From the NCBI GenBank assembly GCA_036346225.1, contig JARFIW010001469.1, forward strand, positions 6,728,001 to 6,792,000: 64,000 nucleotides of DNA, given 5' to 3'. The stretch is from Platerodrilus igneus (taxonomy: Eukaryota > Arthropoda > Insecta > Coleoptera > Lycidae). The position numbers and the translations under genes are program-made. The stretch's first letter is position 1. Each line of letters begins with the position of its first letter. Below the pieces are notes generated by a model, which had not been told where the DNA came from, did no database searches, and saw only the letters and a list, made by a program, of their open reading frames with translations. This document shows, one piece after another, positions 1 through 11,510 of the stretch.

Positions 1-479
1 AAAAGTTCGTTAACAGTGAATTTTCACAGTAATGCAACGAACTTTATTACTACCACATATTTTTGTATTAACTTTTGCAGTAATTTCCAATATAAATCAT
101 TTGAAGCATTTTATTTAATATTTTTGTCGATGTAATAAACATAAGGCAACTATGTTTAATATCTGGTCTTACATCAACACTTCACCAACTGAAATAATAC
201 ACATGATTGTGATCTATACGTCTTTATACGAAAATAGTGAATTGAACCTGTATGTAGGCAACATTATTTACTCGTGTGTGTGGTACATGCTATTTACTAG
301 TCATTTACTTTATCTATTATTTTACCAAATAAATATTTTAATCAAAACTCAGGACCGTATGTATTCATAATAATAAAACAAAGAAACTTAATTATTGCAC
401 CTACCCAAATCCCGAGCGCTGTAACTTGCTTCTTCGACTCGTTCCGGAAAAAAAGGACGAATAATAGGGTTGTGACGAT
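1..479. other. AT-rich stretch without a recognisable gene
   Basis: Read on both strands, this stretch has only short open frames with no family motifs. It borders the BEL/Pao scrap and may hold further decayed parts of that element, but I cannot see them. Confidence 0.5.
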
Positions 480-559
480 TTGAGCCTAATTTTATTACAC
501 TCCACTAAGTTACCGCATGTAACTTAAAACCGCCCGAATAGTACTAAACTTTCCTTTTC

Positions 560-1000
560 ATCAGCGAGCTCGCATACACGATTTCAACGACAGCGAATAA
601 CTGCTTCTATTTTGCTTATCAATTTTAACAACTTTAATTTGTAATTCCTCCATGCCCAAAAAGTGCAGATTTTTTAAAGGTGGTTGAAATTTCCAAGTAA
701 TTTTGCTAGCTAATAATTGAGATTCAACCGCCTCTTCTTTATACTCGTCCAAATTGACTAATAAATACTAATCTTCCAATTCATTCTTGGCTCCAACAAA
801 ATTTGTCGCGCAATCAGAATATATTGTAGACACTGCCCCTCGACGTGACAAAAATCTTTTCATTACAGCTAAAAAAATATTCGGGGAAAAGTTTGAAACC
901 AATTTCAAGCACACAGCTTAAGAACATAGACAAATAAAAAGACACAGGTGTGTCTTATAGCTTCGAATACTACGACACAAAAAAAGGACCTCAGTAATCA
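560..1000 (-). pseudogene. BEL/Pao retrotransposon integrase fragment
   Basis: Read on the minus strand, the translation follows the integrase core of BEL/Pao LTR retrotransposons through several frameshifts and stops. In order it shows DY*GPF (first catalytic Asp region, about 985), VCLKLVSN (resembling the family's AVHLELVS), MKRFLSRRG, YSDCATNFVGA (second catalytic Asp region, about 800) and ITWKFQPP followed by a worn version of the HFGGLWE block that holds the catalytic Glu. No gag, protease, RT or LTR is visible nearby, so this is a small relic. Integrase joins retroelement cDNA to host DNA; this copy cannot be active. The motif series is seen directly; the family assignment comes from knowledge of BEL/Pao integrases. 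Confidence 0.72.
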
Positions 1001-1284
1001 AACAATGTAAGAAAAGTTGCCTGCGTCACACTTGCTGCAGACAAATCGGCCCTTTCGGAGGAAATCTAAAACAATGATTGCACTAATAAAGTACAACATT
1101 CCGAACACCCGATATCCAAATACATTTGGCGCAAAATCGCCCAGACGAAACCAGAGCCAGTGTGTAAATTTTGTCGCCGACACTAATCAATTTAATACTT
1201 TAACAAAATTGTTACTTCCGGGCAATTTTGAAAACCAGCTCCTTTCCTAAAGTCTTGTTATTTAAATTTATAAACTTATTGTTA

Positions 1285-3665
1285 TAAATTTTTTTTAAAA
1301 GAACCATCCTCTCAATCGTATAAATAGAAACATGTTAAAAACTGTTTTCCTATTCTCAAGTTTTTGAATTTATATAAAATTTAACTATATAAAAATTAAT
1401 CAGCTGATTTCACGTTAAGTGTATTGGCTACATTAAAGTCGCTCCCAGGGCGCAACACAAATTGAAGGCACTCATTCTTCTAAACTTTAAAATTTTCACC
1501 TAATGTATTCAAGCCAAATATATCAAACATTCATAAATCAAAGTTACCTTCAACTTGTGTAATAAATGTTAAACTTGAAATTTTTATTATTTTGACAACG
1601 ATCCTAGGTCATGGATCAAAACGTAAATAAAGACGATTTTAACAATTATGAGTGGTGTAATTCCCAAAGAAGATATAAAATACAAAATAAACCACAACAA
1701 ACATACAAGCAGTATGTACAAGTCGGGTATGAGCCTGATTTGTATTTGTTTTAGACACTTAGACAATTTAACCTAAAGCTATCGCACTCCAAAATTTCGC
1801 TCACGTTCCTAATAAAATGCAGAAACAACGAAATAATACCAAAAGGATTCAGAATCAAATTTGGTCAGACAAGCAATAAACTATCTTCTATTCTTGAAAG
1901 AGCAAGTTATAGTATAGTGAGAGAAACACTACAAAACCTCCGACACATAATTTATAAGTTAAAACAAGATATTGAGAGAAAAGTAACACGAAAACTAAAA
2001 CGTTAGAAAACAGCAACACCGCCCTAAACACCGCCATAAATTTATCGGTCGGAACTATTAACGACACAGAAAAACTAATTCTATCAAAAGGCCAGAACTT
2101 TGCAGTAACACCAAAATCAATACCAACATTTGAAATAATCAGCTGTATGAAAAAACAACGAACCAGCTCGAAGAAGATGAAGCAAACGAATTTAGAGTAC
2201 GATGCAAAATTGAAATAGAAAATAATCACATAGTAAAACCAAATGTAAGCAGTAACGAAATAAAAGCAATTCGCAATCTAAAAAACGATAACTCAATTAT
2301 AATTCTACCTGCTGACAAAGGAAATGCAACAGTAGTAATGAATAAAAACGATTACAACGCAAAAGTCAACGAACTGTTGACCACTAAGAATTACACTAGT
2401 TTAGAAACGGACCCAACAAAATCAATTGAAAATAAAATATACAAAACTCTATATAAATTTGAAAATGAATTCGATAACAAAGAAAGAAGCAAACTGCTTC
2501 CGCATTACAGCAAGCCACCCCACTTTTACGGTCTACCAAAAATTCATAAGAGACGCGTTCCTTTGGACCTATCGTAAGCTCCATAGATTCACCATGTCAT
2601 AATTTAGCAAAATTCTTCCTAAAAATTATAACTACATTAGCAGGCAAAACGAATGCTTTCATAAAAAACAACCAACATTTTTTAGAAAATTTATCAAACA
2701 TCAAAATTGAAAATACACACACAATGGAAAGTTTTTATGTAGTAAATCTCTTCACAAATGTCTGTGTAAACAAAACCCTTAATATTATAAAAAACAATCT
2801 ACAAAAAGATGACAACCTTAAAGAAAGAACAAAACTAAGTATATCATCGATCACGGAATTACTTGTTGTATGTGTCAATACTACATATTTTCAAATAAGT
2901 TACCAATTTTACAAACAGAACTTCGAAATGGCAATGGGAAGTCCACTATCGCCATTCTTTAGTAATATATTCATGGAGGAATTCGAAAAAGATGTAATAT
3001 TCACACCATGAATTGAAACCACCAATCTGGTGGAGATACGTAGATGATGTCTACGTTATTTGACCTCATAATACAGAACTAATTAAAAACTTTGTAGATT
3101 CAATGAATAAAATAGCACCAACTATTAAATTCACAGATGAATTGGAGCAACATGGAAAACTTCCGTTTTTAGATATTCTAGTTAGCAAAAACGATACAAC
3201 AATTAATACATCGGTAGACAGAAAACCAACGCACATAAACAGATACTTAAACTTCAATTCAAACCACCCACACTGTGTCAAACGAGGAATTATCAAAACC
3301 ATGTATGGTAGAGCAAAATTAATATCGTCAAACGAAGAAATTTTAAAAGAAAAAGAAAGACCTACTCATATGTACACTAATAACAAAACAAGTATCCTAA
3401 AAAATAATAGCGATAGAAATGAATAAAGTTCCAAAAAATATAGAAGAAGAAAGCAGAAACAACAATACGTATCAAAAAATACTTCCAATACCATATTTTT
3501 CGAAAAATCCAAAGAATAGGAAACAAATTCAAAATTAAAATAGTATTTAAAACCAACAATACACATAACACAATTAACAAAAATAAAACCCAAAAATGCA
3601 ATACAAAGTTCAAAAAAATGCATCTACAAAATACCATGACAGTTTTCAAACCGCTGAATTTCACT
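1285..3665 (+). mobile_element. Penelope-like retroelement (PLE), degraded, truncated at 3' end
   Basis: A leader of about 325 bp precedes a broken reverse transcriptase reading frame that starts at the ATG at 1611. The leader and N-terminus recur in inverted orientation at 16395-16790, and the N-terminus recurs directly at 17206-17342, so this is a repeat family. The coding part ends at about 3650, where the GIY-YIG endonuclease domain of PLEs should begin, so most of that nuclease is missing. I see no target-site duplication or clear 3' terminus. Confidence 0.85.
1611..3660 (+). pseudogene. PLE reverse transcriptase, with only the edge of the GIY-YIG domain
   Basis: Stops and frameshifts break what was one long frame. 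The N-terminus from ATG 1611 reads MDQNVNKDDF and later LTFLIKCRNNEIIPKGFR, typical of the PLE N-terminal region. The RT core follows: LPADKGNATVVMNKNDY (about 2310-2355), HFYGLPKIHK (about 2523), a palm A-like segment at 2724, MGSPLSPFFSNIFMEEFE (about 2935), WWRYVDDVYVI (about 3030, catalytic YVDD intact) and KLPFLDILV (about 3160). Near 3610 the start of a GIY-YIG-like KCIYKIP is followed at once by a stop. PLE reverse transcriptases are telomerase-like and normally carry the GIY-YIG nuclease downstream. Lesions include stops after LYLF (about 1753), at 2575, 3009 and 3061. Not functional. Confidence 0.88.
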
Positions 3666-3832
3666 GTATAACGCCCTGAAACCCAGATTATGCAAGAGCT
3701 CTATCGCCGCCTTGCTTTCAGTCTTCTTCTGAAGAAACAGATTTGCGGCAAGAAGAATAGGTGACAAAAACTACTTTGAATACGCTACTGACAAAATACT
3801 CTCGGATCGCTTGCCGCTTGCGTTTAGATGAC
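3666..3832. other. Junction between PLE and the next pseudogene
   Basis: No motif is recognised. The PLE reading frame is lost by about 3660, and the minus-strand pseudogene starts at 3833. Confidence 0.4.
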
Positions 3833-5161
3833 TCAGAACTTTCTTTCGATGCTATGATTTTGTCCAGAAATGCACATAGTGTTTAGTGTAGTAGGAAGGT
3901 TTGTATCTTGGACTTCCCCAATAGTATATTTCAACAAGTCGCACGGCTTGGATTTTATATCCCTGCGCGTTTGATAACCAGCTGCATTAACAAATCTTAT
4001 TGTTTTGTCCTCTTCGACAGTTCTGCGTTCAGTATACCACTTATCGTATAAAATCTTGCTCAATGCTCCACCAAGACATACAACGCCATTTCGTCCTGAT
4101 AGCTGAGATATATGTACAGCCTTACCATAGCGATCTAATAACTTCTGCTTGAGGTACCTGCTATCATAGCCCGAATTGCCGCCCAAATTATCCCCCATAC
4201 GCTGTTCCAGTTCTTTCAGTGAAAACTAGCACTCATCATCGTTCTTAAGTTCCATGCATATCTTCACAAACGATTATTTCTTGGTTGTATTTTTGCGTCG
4301 AGCCTTGTTGCCTGTTGACTCGCCTGCCTATAGTGTGTGAAGGAAGAAATCCCAATGGCATCTTGAGTGGTATCTACCGTCAGATGAAGTGAGGTCATTA
4401 GAGTCTCCTATTTTTGCTATCATCTTTCTTCCAAAGTCATCATTTCTTTGTAAGGCGCGAACCCTTATGTTTTTAATGAAAGGGAGACTGCGTCAAAGAT
4501 ACACGGTATCTCGGTATTCTAGCAAATTCTTGTTTCGCCTCCTCCACGCAGAAGTGGCAGTGTAACTTGAAATTGAACGACGACATTACAGATCTTCATA
4601 ACAGGTTGTTGTGTTGTTTTACCTGTAGCTTTTGTACTTGCATTTCGCATATAATCACTGCGTTCCTAAGAAAAGAGAACAAAAAATAATTTCAAGGGAA
4701 AAACACAATTGGGATCAAATTATATCACAGTTAGGCATATCTATAAAGGTTCTTATGAAATACTATGAAACTTAGTTGCCCTGCATATGGTAGACGAAAC
4801 GAGAAATGCATAATATATTAAAGCAATCGACCCACATTCATGACGTCATAATCTATGATATAACGGAACACCATCTGCTAATTACTTCTTTATAGTCCTA
4901 TACAATTTTCTACCATGTAATATGGTTCTCCCTCAAATGTTAACTGTTAATAAACTTTAAACCCCTATATTATTCCTACTGAAGTTTCACATACTCTATT
5001 GAAATAGTTTTCATTATACTCACCGCGGCTTTGATGGACGATTCCCGTGTGTAATCTCTGCAACACGTGCTGTGCATGACCACAGACATCTGCTTTTCGA
5101 GATCATATATAGTATCAAAAATATGATCATTTTCTGGACATAAACACTGATTACGAGTCAA
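3833..5161 (-). pseudogene. Two-exon uncharacterised Cys-rich family protein, decayed
   Basis: Minus strand. Exon 1 (5161 to 5024) encodes NQCLCPENDHIF...VVMHSTCCRDYTRESSIKAA, with paired cysteines. A canonical donor (GCG|GTGAGTAT) follows, then a 358-bp intron and an acceptor (CTTTTCTTAG|GAACGC). Exon 2 carries SFNFKLHCHFCVEEAKQEF (Cys pair), then a stop and shift, DDFGRKMIAKIGDSNDL, RYHSRCHWDFF, and a clean 121-codon C-terminal frame (4198-3833) with LKQKLLDRYGKAVHISQLSG and KTIRFVNAAGYQTRRDIKS. The block order resembles uncharacterised multi-copy proteins I recall from aphids and cnidarians (zinc-binding N-terminus, then a KxKLxxxFG...I..I.G...V block). I know no function. Stops around 4204-4225 and 4495 show it is dead. 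The intron means it is not a processed retrocopy. Confidence 0.55.
4666..5023 (-). other. Probable GT-AG intron of the pseudogene
   Basis: On the minus strand the boundaries read GCG|GTGAGTATAATG and TTCTCTTTTCTTAG|GAACGC, matching animal donor and acceptor consensus with a pyrimidine tract. Coding similarity to one family lies on both sides and not inside. Confidence 0.5.
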
Positions 5162-5827
5162 ATATTTGTAGTTAGTAGGTGCCTCAACGTTGTGGTCCTA
5201 TAAAAAATGCCAAGCCTAGGACAAGTGGAGACTTTTGATTTGTTGTAGAGCACTAAATTCTGAATTGATACCCCAATTTACAGATCTATCTTATGTTTTC
5301 CGGGTTTTACGCTTTTTGGTCTAAAACTCGTGTACTAGATTATTTTTCATCGTTTTAAATCCAAATTTATTGTGACAGGTTATGCTTGTGGTTATCAGAT
5401 GTAGTTACTTTAATAGTAACAGCCTGGTGATTAATTTTTCTACCAGGATTACATGTTGAGTCATGTTAAGACACCTATGTGTTTTTTATGGCCATGCGGT
5501 CTTTTTGAATTGTATCTATTATAAATCTCAAAATCTTTAACCTTAATGTAAGGCCTTATCGTAGGACTTACGGGGTATATAATGGCCAACCATGTACTAA
5601 CGCTGGATTCAATACCTCGATCGATTCGGTGTTTTATCTCATAGTTACAAAAAAACGCTCAAATGTTACATTTATTAGGGTCGAAGATATTTGTTTAATA
5701 TTAAGCGGATTTATTTTTGTAAGTACAGAGCAAGTGCGCTTCCATCTGAAAATGCTGTTTCTTTCTAGATTTCCTCCAATAAGTAAAGTTTTTAAAAGTT
5801 ATTCGTACTTATTGTTTTTCATATTAA
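5162..5827. other. Intergenic, no gene seen
   Basis: Low coding potential on both strands. The 72-codon open frame at 5629 has no motif and is rich in hydrophobic residues expected of AT-rich noise. Confidence 0.4.
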
Positions 5828-5989
5828 CGCTTGATCGCTCAAAGTGACGATGTAGCCGAAGAAACTGCTGCCGCGGAAAATATAAACAGAAAGCACTTCA
5901 CGTCGTTCCTTTTTAGCGGTTTTGAATCTTCAAGTAAATACAAAACAAACTGGAAAGCATTCACAGACTTTCTTTTGATGTTATTGTAG
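5828..5989 (+). other. Unidentified open frame without ATG
   Basis: An open frame of 53 codons between a TAA at 5825 and a TAG at 5987. It contains an acidic, alanine-rich run (SDDVAEETAAAENINRKHF), then SFLFSGFESSSKYKTNWKAF. Its composition is less biased than the flanks, as in a decayed exon or transposon piece, but I do not recognise it. It could equally be chance. Confidence 0.2.
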
Positions 5990-6770
5990 CATACGTCTTG
6001 AAACGTCTTATTTTCCTTCTGAAGCTATTTTTATTACATTTTACGTTTTACACCTCACGTTAATTCTCTAGAATTTTTCGTATAATCTTATCAGATTATT
6101 GTAGCGTGATATTGGTTCTCTTCTTATGTATTCTCGAGTCTTCCATCTAAAATCCATCCCATGTCGGTTTACTACCATTTTCGTTCAGACGTGAAATGAA
6201 AAGATTAAAATTGAAACTCATTGTGGTGTTAGCTGGAACTTGAATATTTGGTATTTTCGCCCTTAAATTATACAACGGTGTATTTAGTTGGGATTTCTTT
6301 CTGGTTTTAAGTAAATAAAATCTTTAAATTTAATTATCTCAACTGAACCGTTCTCACGTTATATTCTACTCAATCTGTTTACCATAAAGAGCAAATTGTT
6401 TTTTTATTTCTCCCTTGGGTATTGCACGAACAAGCGGGTGAAAAAGTTGAGCTAACTAAATTAACACAGATAAAACCACGCCGACTTACACATTGCCTAC
6501 AAAATGCCTACGGTACAAAGCTACGTGGATTAACGGGAAACGTCTGATATTTACTTGAGTGACTAAAGCTTTTATTTGCTTTACTAAGATGATGTTATAT
6601 GTTAAAAACAATTTAGTTTACAAAAACATACTTTTTTATAAGTTTTTTCATTGAAATTTCAAACTATTCCTGTAATTTCAAAATCACATAAAATAGTTTA
6701 TCTTAATTTGAATTTCGAGCACTAGTTTTGGAAAATTTTGCAAATGTAATGTTTATGTGTATGTATATAA
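5990..6770. other. AT-rich intergenic, nothing recognised
   Basis: No open frame with family motifs, no tandem repeat and no inverted repeat noticed. Confidence 0.4.
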
Positions 6771-6945
6771 GGTACCGGACAGAATTCGAACCTGTATCTT
6801 CGGGTTTGCCCACCGTTTCGCTAACCAATTGCATCACTCCGACGGAATCATATATCAACCTATCTTTCAATTACGTTTGGCATTTTTGTCAATCATATCT
6901 GAAATCAAGTTTTTGACTTATGTCAGATATAGACAGACTGCGACG
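6771..6945 (-). mobile_element. tRNA-derived SINE-like copy 1
   Basis: Read on the minus strand, 6846-6771 is tRNA-like. It has a box A region followed about 40 nt later by a box B-like GGTTCGAATTC, and a closing stem-like segment TCCGGTACC. It lacks a convincing cloverleaf, so it is a pol III promoter-type SINE head rather than a tRNA gene. The adjoining 6847-6945 is also shared with the copy at 7067, including the palindrome-like ATATCTG...TTTTTGACTTATGTCAGATAT. Confidence 0.6.
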
Positions 6946-7066
6946 CTCTAAATCACGGTTGTAAGCTAGGGTGCTAGCTAATCAGATGGAATAATAGTTT
7001 AGATTTTTATGCAAAGCCTAAATGACTATTTCAAATAGAAGCAATAATTGAAGATGGAGAATAAAA

Positions 7067-7275
7067 GGTTCCGGACTGGATTTGAACCTGTATCTACTGC
7101 TTTGCCCACCGATACGCTAACAAATTACGCCACCAGGACGGGTGATTACAATCGGAAATATATACAAATATAAATCATGTAGGATACCATATATCAACCT
7201 AACTTTTAATTACGTTTGGGGTTTTGTGTCATTCATATCTGCCAGTGTCAAGTTTTTGACTTATGCCAGATATTA
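7067..7275 (-). mobile_element. tRNA-derived SINE-like copy 2
   Basis: Same unit as at 6771. The minus strand gives box A-like TGGCGTAATTTGTTAGCG and box B GGTTCAAATCC with the spacing of a tRNA gene. The shared flank at 7185-7275 again ends in the ATATCTG...CAGATAT near-palindrome. Compared with copy 1 it has about 40 extra bases between the tRNA-like part and the shared flank. Confidence 0.6.
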
Positions 7276-8040
7276 TAGCAAATTTTTGTCTAGCCTCACG
7301 TTGTTGGGCTAATGTAACGGATTTATCTTTATATTTCCAACTCGGGCGCCACGATGCGGTCGGTGTCAGTGTAAGAGTTTCTTTTTTTATATAGATGGTG
7401 TACGTAAATCGTTACTAGATTCTAGCTCAAAAGCGATAGGCGTTAATGTAGCAATTTTATTATTCAGCCCCTAGGCAGAAGAAAGAACAACTATTCGTAA
7501 TTTCACGGGAATTGAACTTTTTACGCGTGCGAGTGGAAACTATAAAAACTTGCGGTGCCAGCGACTAGCTTGGCTATCATCCTATGGGAGATCACGAAAA
7601 GGACAGGGTGAAATATTTTTCATAAAACAGAAAACTAAACAAAATAAAGGTGGACGTCACTGTATGTAGCAAAAAGATGTGATTTTATGGTAGATACAGA
7701 AACCCTACTGAGTGGATCATTTGAAATATTTAATTTACTCTTTTTATAAAATGGAACATTAAAATCAGAAGGTATTTATTGTAGAACAAGTAACTTTTAT
7801 CAAATAAAAAATTAAATAAATTCACACGCGTTAGTGATATAAAAAAATGATTAGTTACACAACATTTAGTCTCTTATGATTAATATGAGCATCAGATCTG
7901 ATAATCACGTAAACTTAAGCAAAACTATTTTTTAGAATTATTAATAAAAATTTCAAATATACAAGATTTGGAGTAGTGAATACTTTCAGGAAAAAGTATA
8001 CTCTCGATAAAAGAAATTTTTAAATAATCAACATAAGGTT
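7276..8040. other. Intergenic; possible LTR-leader scrap near 7310-7365
   Basis: On the minus strand 7365-7310 reads TCGTGGCGCCCGAGTTGG and a little later GCCCAACAACGTGAGG. These resemble the primer-binding-site region of LTR retrotransposons (TGGCGCCC, GCCCAACGTGGGG). No LTR or coding region accompanies them, so this is a hint only. The rest is featureless. Confidence 0.25.
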
Positions 8041-8260
8041 ATTGTTTGTACCAGTGCAGTGCCGAGTCTTACAGACTGGACGGTTAAAACTTATCTAAAC
8101 GGCTCAGGACTTTGCCGTTGTGGAAAATGGGTTGTAAAACAATTAATAGACTCCTTTGGGGTCCATCAAAAATCACTCACCCTTAACCACTGGCTACCTT
8201 TAGGTTGGTTTAGTACAGGTTCCAGCTGGATAACAAAGACGTCGGCCCCAGACTGATATG
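8041..8260 (+). other. Unidentified 65-codon open frame region
   Basis: An open frame from ATG 8059 ends at 8256. The segment is more GC-rich than its surroundings and includes GLCRCGKWVVKQLIDSF, but I recognise no family. It may be a scrap of an unknown repeat. Confidence 0.15.
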
Positions 8261-10191
8261 GTACGTGATGGATGTCAAAAATGTTGGTCGGCTAGAGGGT
8301 AGATGAAGATAAACAATGGTTTCCGCTCATACGACCTATTGTCTGGCTGTGTCATGATAGTGGATGTCACTGTTGAATCTTTGTAGTTGTTAATCGTTCA
8401 GGCGGGTTTTGCGCTGTAATAAAAATTGATTAAAGTACTTAAAGTTATTTGATCGTAATTTTCATCATTAACGAGCTCCCAACCCGCTTACCTTCACGAT
8501 GATGTGGAAGTGAGCGGATTTAGAAAAATTACATGTAGGGACTGTTCAAGCGGGGGAAGTCTTATCAGAACAAAGGCTTAATGTCCACTCGCGGTGTGTA
8601 TAAAACAAGTTGAAAACTGTGAGGTATTTCTTGAACAATAAGATGTTTACACATACTTTTGGATGCTATTTAAGACTTTACAAATCAGGTTTCATAACAT
8701 CTCAATTGTTTTCTAGAAGATTATGAGTACAAAATATTGAATTTAGCCTTGTAATTGAGCCAATTTAGAAAGTAACAACTTATATGATATTTTCCATATG
8801 GGACCAAGGATTTATTAAAAATTGAGAATCGCGCTAATTTTGCAAGTAAATATTCTTGGTGAATTTTTTCAATTATTTTCTCTTCTCTCTAGCCTTTAGA
8901 AGTTTAATTTAATTGAACTAGCAATTTTTTACTTTACAACAAAAAAAAATGGTTACAATATAGACAAGAATCGACGTTCAAATTTACATATAAAATTCAA
9001 CTATTAATTACAAATATTAGTAGTTACTCAAGACAAATTGCTTTTAATGTTATATTAGTTCATATGGTTACGCATGTGGTTTACTTTTTTATATTTTTCC
9101 GATTTACACGAAAATGCCACATAATTCTTATCTTAAAATTAGTTGCTTAACTGGCCGTCATTTGTTTGTTTTTCTTGTTTTACATACTGCGTTATATAAA
9201 AACCAGTACTTTTCCATACTTGTAGCAACAGCTAGTAACTGTAATGAAGCTAATTAAGCTAATTAGCTCTCAAATCTATTTGGGCATAATAACACTTAAA
9301 TAAATTCGTATAAAAATCAAATTAGGAAACCAGAAAGAGAGCGGGCTTAAGGAGGAGAGAGAGAAAGAAAGAGGGGGAGACAAAATTCCCAGACAACAGC
9401 TACCGAAATACAAACTGTAACAGCTTGCCTACAAGCAGATAGCGCAATTAACAAAGGATTTTTAGACTAAGAAAAACAATCTAATTACTTCGAAACATCT
9501 TAACAGCTGCAGAATAACAGTATACGTATAAATAACAAACCCATTGTAAGCAGATGTAGGTAGGTGGTAAGTGGCCTTATCTTTTAGAAGAAAGCTGGGA
9601 ATTTACGTGCAGCTTTTAATTAAAATGTAGTCACTGCAGGTGCTAGAATTTAGTACAACTACTTTGTAACGTAACGTTTCCTAAGCAGATATTTGATTTT
9701 ATAAGGCAAAATTTTATCGAGTAATTATTTGAAAATTTTTATAAAATAACACTAATTTCAAACGGCAGGAAATCGAGCTTGTTGAGCAATTTTAGGGTGT
9801 TTTAGAAATGAATGCAAAAAAATTACTTGCAGGGTTTTGAACGTAACAAATTAATTAATACCTTGAATTTACAGAAATAAAAGATTGTTTGTTATATTAC
9901 GTTTGAATGAAATTGGAAATCCTGTCTATCTGCGCGTCGTTGCAAACGATTACTAGGAATTTAATAGAATGAGCTTTTCACATTCTATAGTTGATTCTTC
10001 GAAGGGTTTTAATTATTTAATTTATGTGTCTGTTTGCTTGAGCAATTCTGTGAAGTGAATCTTTCCAACTTATACGTTTTAAATGGAACTTCTGAACGGT
10101 TTACTCCTTTAAAGGTATAAAAATACACAAACCAATTATTTTTCAACTAGAATGTCTACAAATGGTGATTTTTAACGTAGTCTACACTGCG
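8261..10191. other. Long AT-rich intergenic stretch
   Basis: No family motifs on either strand. The only local structure is a purine-rich GA tract at about 9335-9382. Confidence 0.4.
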
Positions 10192-10200
10192 ATATATATA

Positions 10201-10246
<46 letters not shown>
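10192..10246. repeat. (TA)n microsatellite
   Basis: A run of alternating T and A about 55 bases long with one interruption near its left end. Confidence 0.95.
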
Positions 10247-10248
<2 letters not shown>

Positions 10249-11164
10249 CTGTGATAAGGGGTTGTTTAAGGGTGTACTTTATAGTAAAGGTCGTTTAGGA
10301 ATGGGAAATTACCATAGGCAGCAGAAAACTGCATTTATTTAGTAAAGAATTGAGAAATGGAGATAGTTTGTAAATAGTAAGCAGTCAACACCCTGTATAT
10401 AAAGTATAAATAGTTTTAAGCGACGCAGATAAACATAGGAAGACGCATAGTTAACGTAGGAACAAGGAAGACATGCATTAAGTAAATAGTAAATATTTAA
10501 TACCCTGTGGATAGAGTTTTAGTTAATTTAGGCAATGCAAATAATGATATTTTTCAGTGGAAGCACGCGTATCTTATATGTAAACATAATAAAGTGTAAT
10601 TAAACACGCATTGAAAAGACTTCCAAACAATTAGGTTAATACTGAGATAAGAAATAGAGCTTCAGGAAGCATAATGTGAATGCCTACAAGTAGTTAAGAA
10701 CTTTGATAAAGAGAGGTGATTAAAAATTGCGTAAATAACAGGCAGATATGAAAATTAAAAGTCGAATTGCATCAGTTGTTTATGGAAAACCAATTAGATT
10801 CGTCAAAACACCGCATGTTTGATAACAAGCACCTGCGACCAGATCACAATTATTGGAAAGCATAGAAAATTACATCAGAAACTACTTTGAATGCAAAGAT
10901 TTGATTCGTTAAAAATGAGCGATGAGTTTGTAGACTATACCCACTGACGGAGTAGGAGAGGAAAGATATATTAACAGGTACAGTGATAACGAGGTCAGTT
11001 TGCAACTTAACAAAGGCCGAAGTGCGCCGCAATGAAATAAAGTGATACGTAATAATTTTAAAGTGAAAGATAGTATAAGTGCCAAGATGAAAATTACGAT
11101 TGCCGATTAAACGTAAGTAGATTTTGGGGAATTTTATTTTAAACTAATACATAATAATAATAGG
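10247..11164. other. Degraded repetitive sequence
   Basis: Two loosely related segments begin AAATAGTAA and run through CCCTGT.GATA.AG (about 10370-10440 and 10485-10550), suggesting an old tandem repeat. No coding signal. Confidence 0.3.
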
Positions 11165-11445
11165 GCTTCTGAGTCCGTGGAGAATAAATGTAATTTTGAG
11201 TCAGGGGACAATGATAATAGGAATTCTATTCTAAAGTCGGGGAGAAAAATCCAAGTTCTGAGTCCGTGGAGAATAAATGTAACTTCGAGTCAGGGGAGAA
11301 TGATAACAAGTATTCTATTCTAAAGCCGGGGAGAAAAATCCAAGTTCTGAGTCCGTGGAGAATAAATGTAACTTCGAGTCAGGGGACAATGATAATAAGG
11401 ATTCTATTCTAAAGCCGGGGAGAAAATCCAAGTTCTGAAGCCGGG
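11165..11445. repeat. 89-bp tandem repeat, three copies
   Basis: GAGTCCGTGGAGAATAAATG starts at 11171, 11260 and 11349, an exact 89-base period with nearly identical units. Each unit is itself built of three related pieces of about 30 bases with a shared GGGGAGAA-type core, which points to growth of a shorter repeat into a longer one. Weaker pieces of the core continue to about 11510. Confidence 0.92.
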
Positions 11446-11510
11446 GAAAAATACAATTCTATGTCAGGGGAAAATAAATGATGATAATCCAATTCTAAGT
11501 TTGGGGAAAT

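Noticed and set aside
1017..1250. 77-codon plus open frame and 61-codon minus frame
   Set aside because: Next to the BEL/Pao integrase scrap; no motif on either strand, and the minus frame does not continue the integrase order convincingly.
1888..3664. Several minus-strand open frames of 78-113 codons
   Set aside because: Antisense to the Penelope reverse transcriptase; hydrophobic composition of AT-rich noise.
11165..11445. CRISPR-like array
   Set aside because: Units are continuous tandem copies without unique spacers, in a eukaryotic repeat context.
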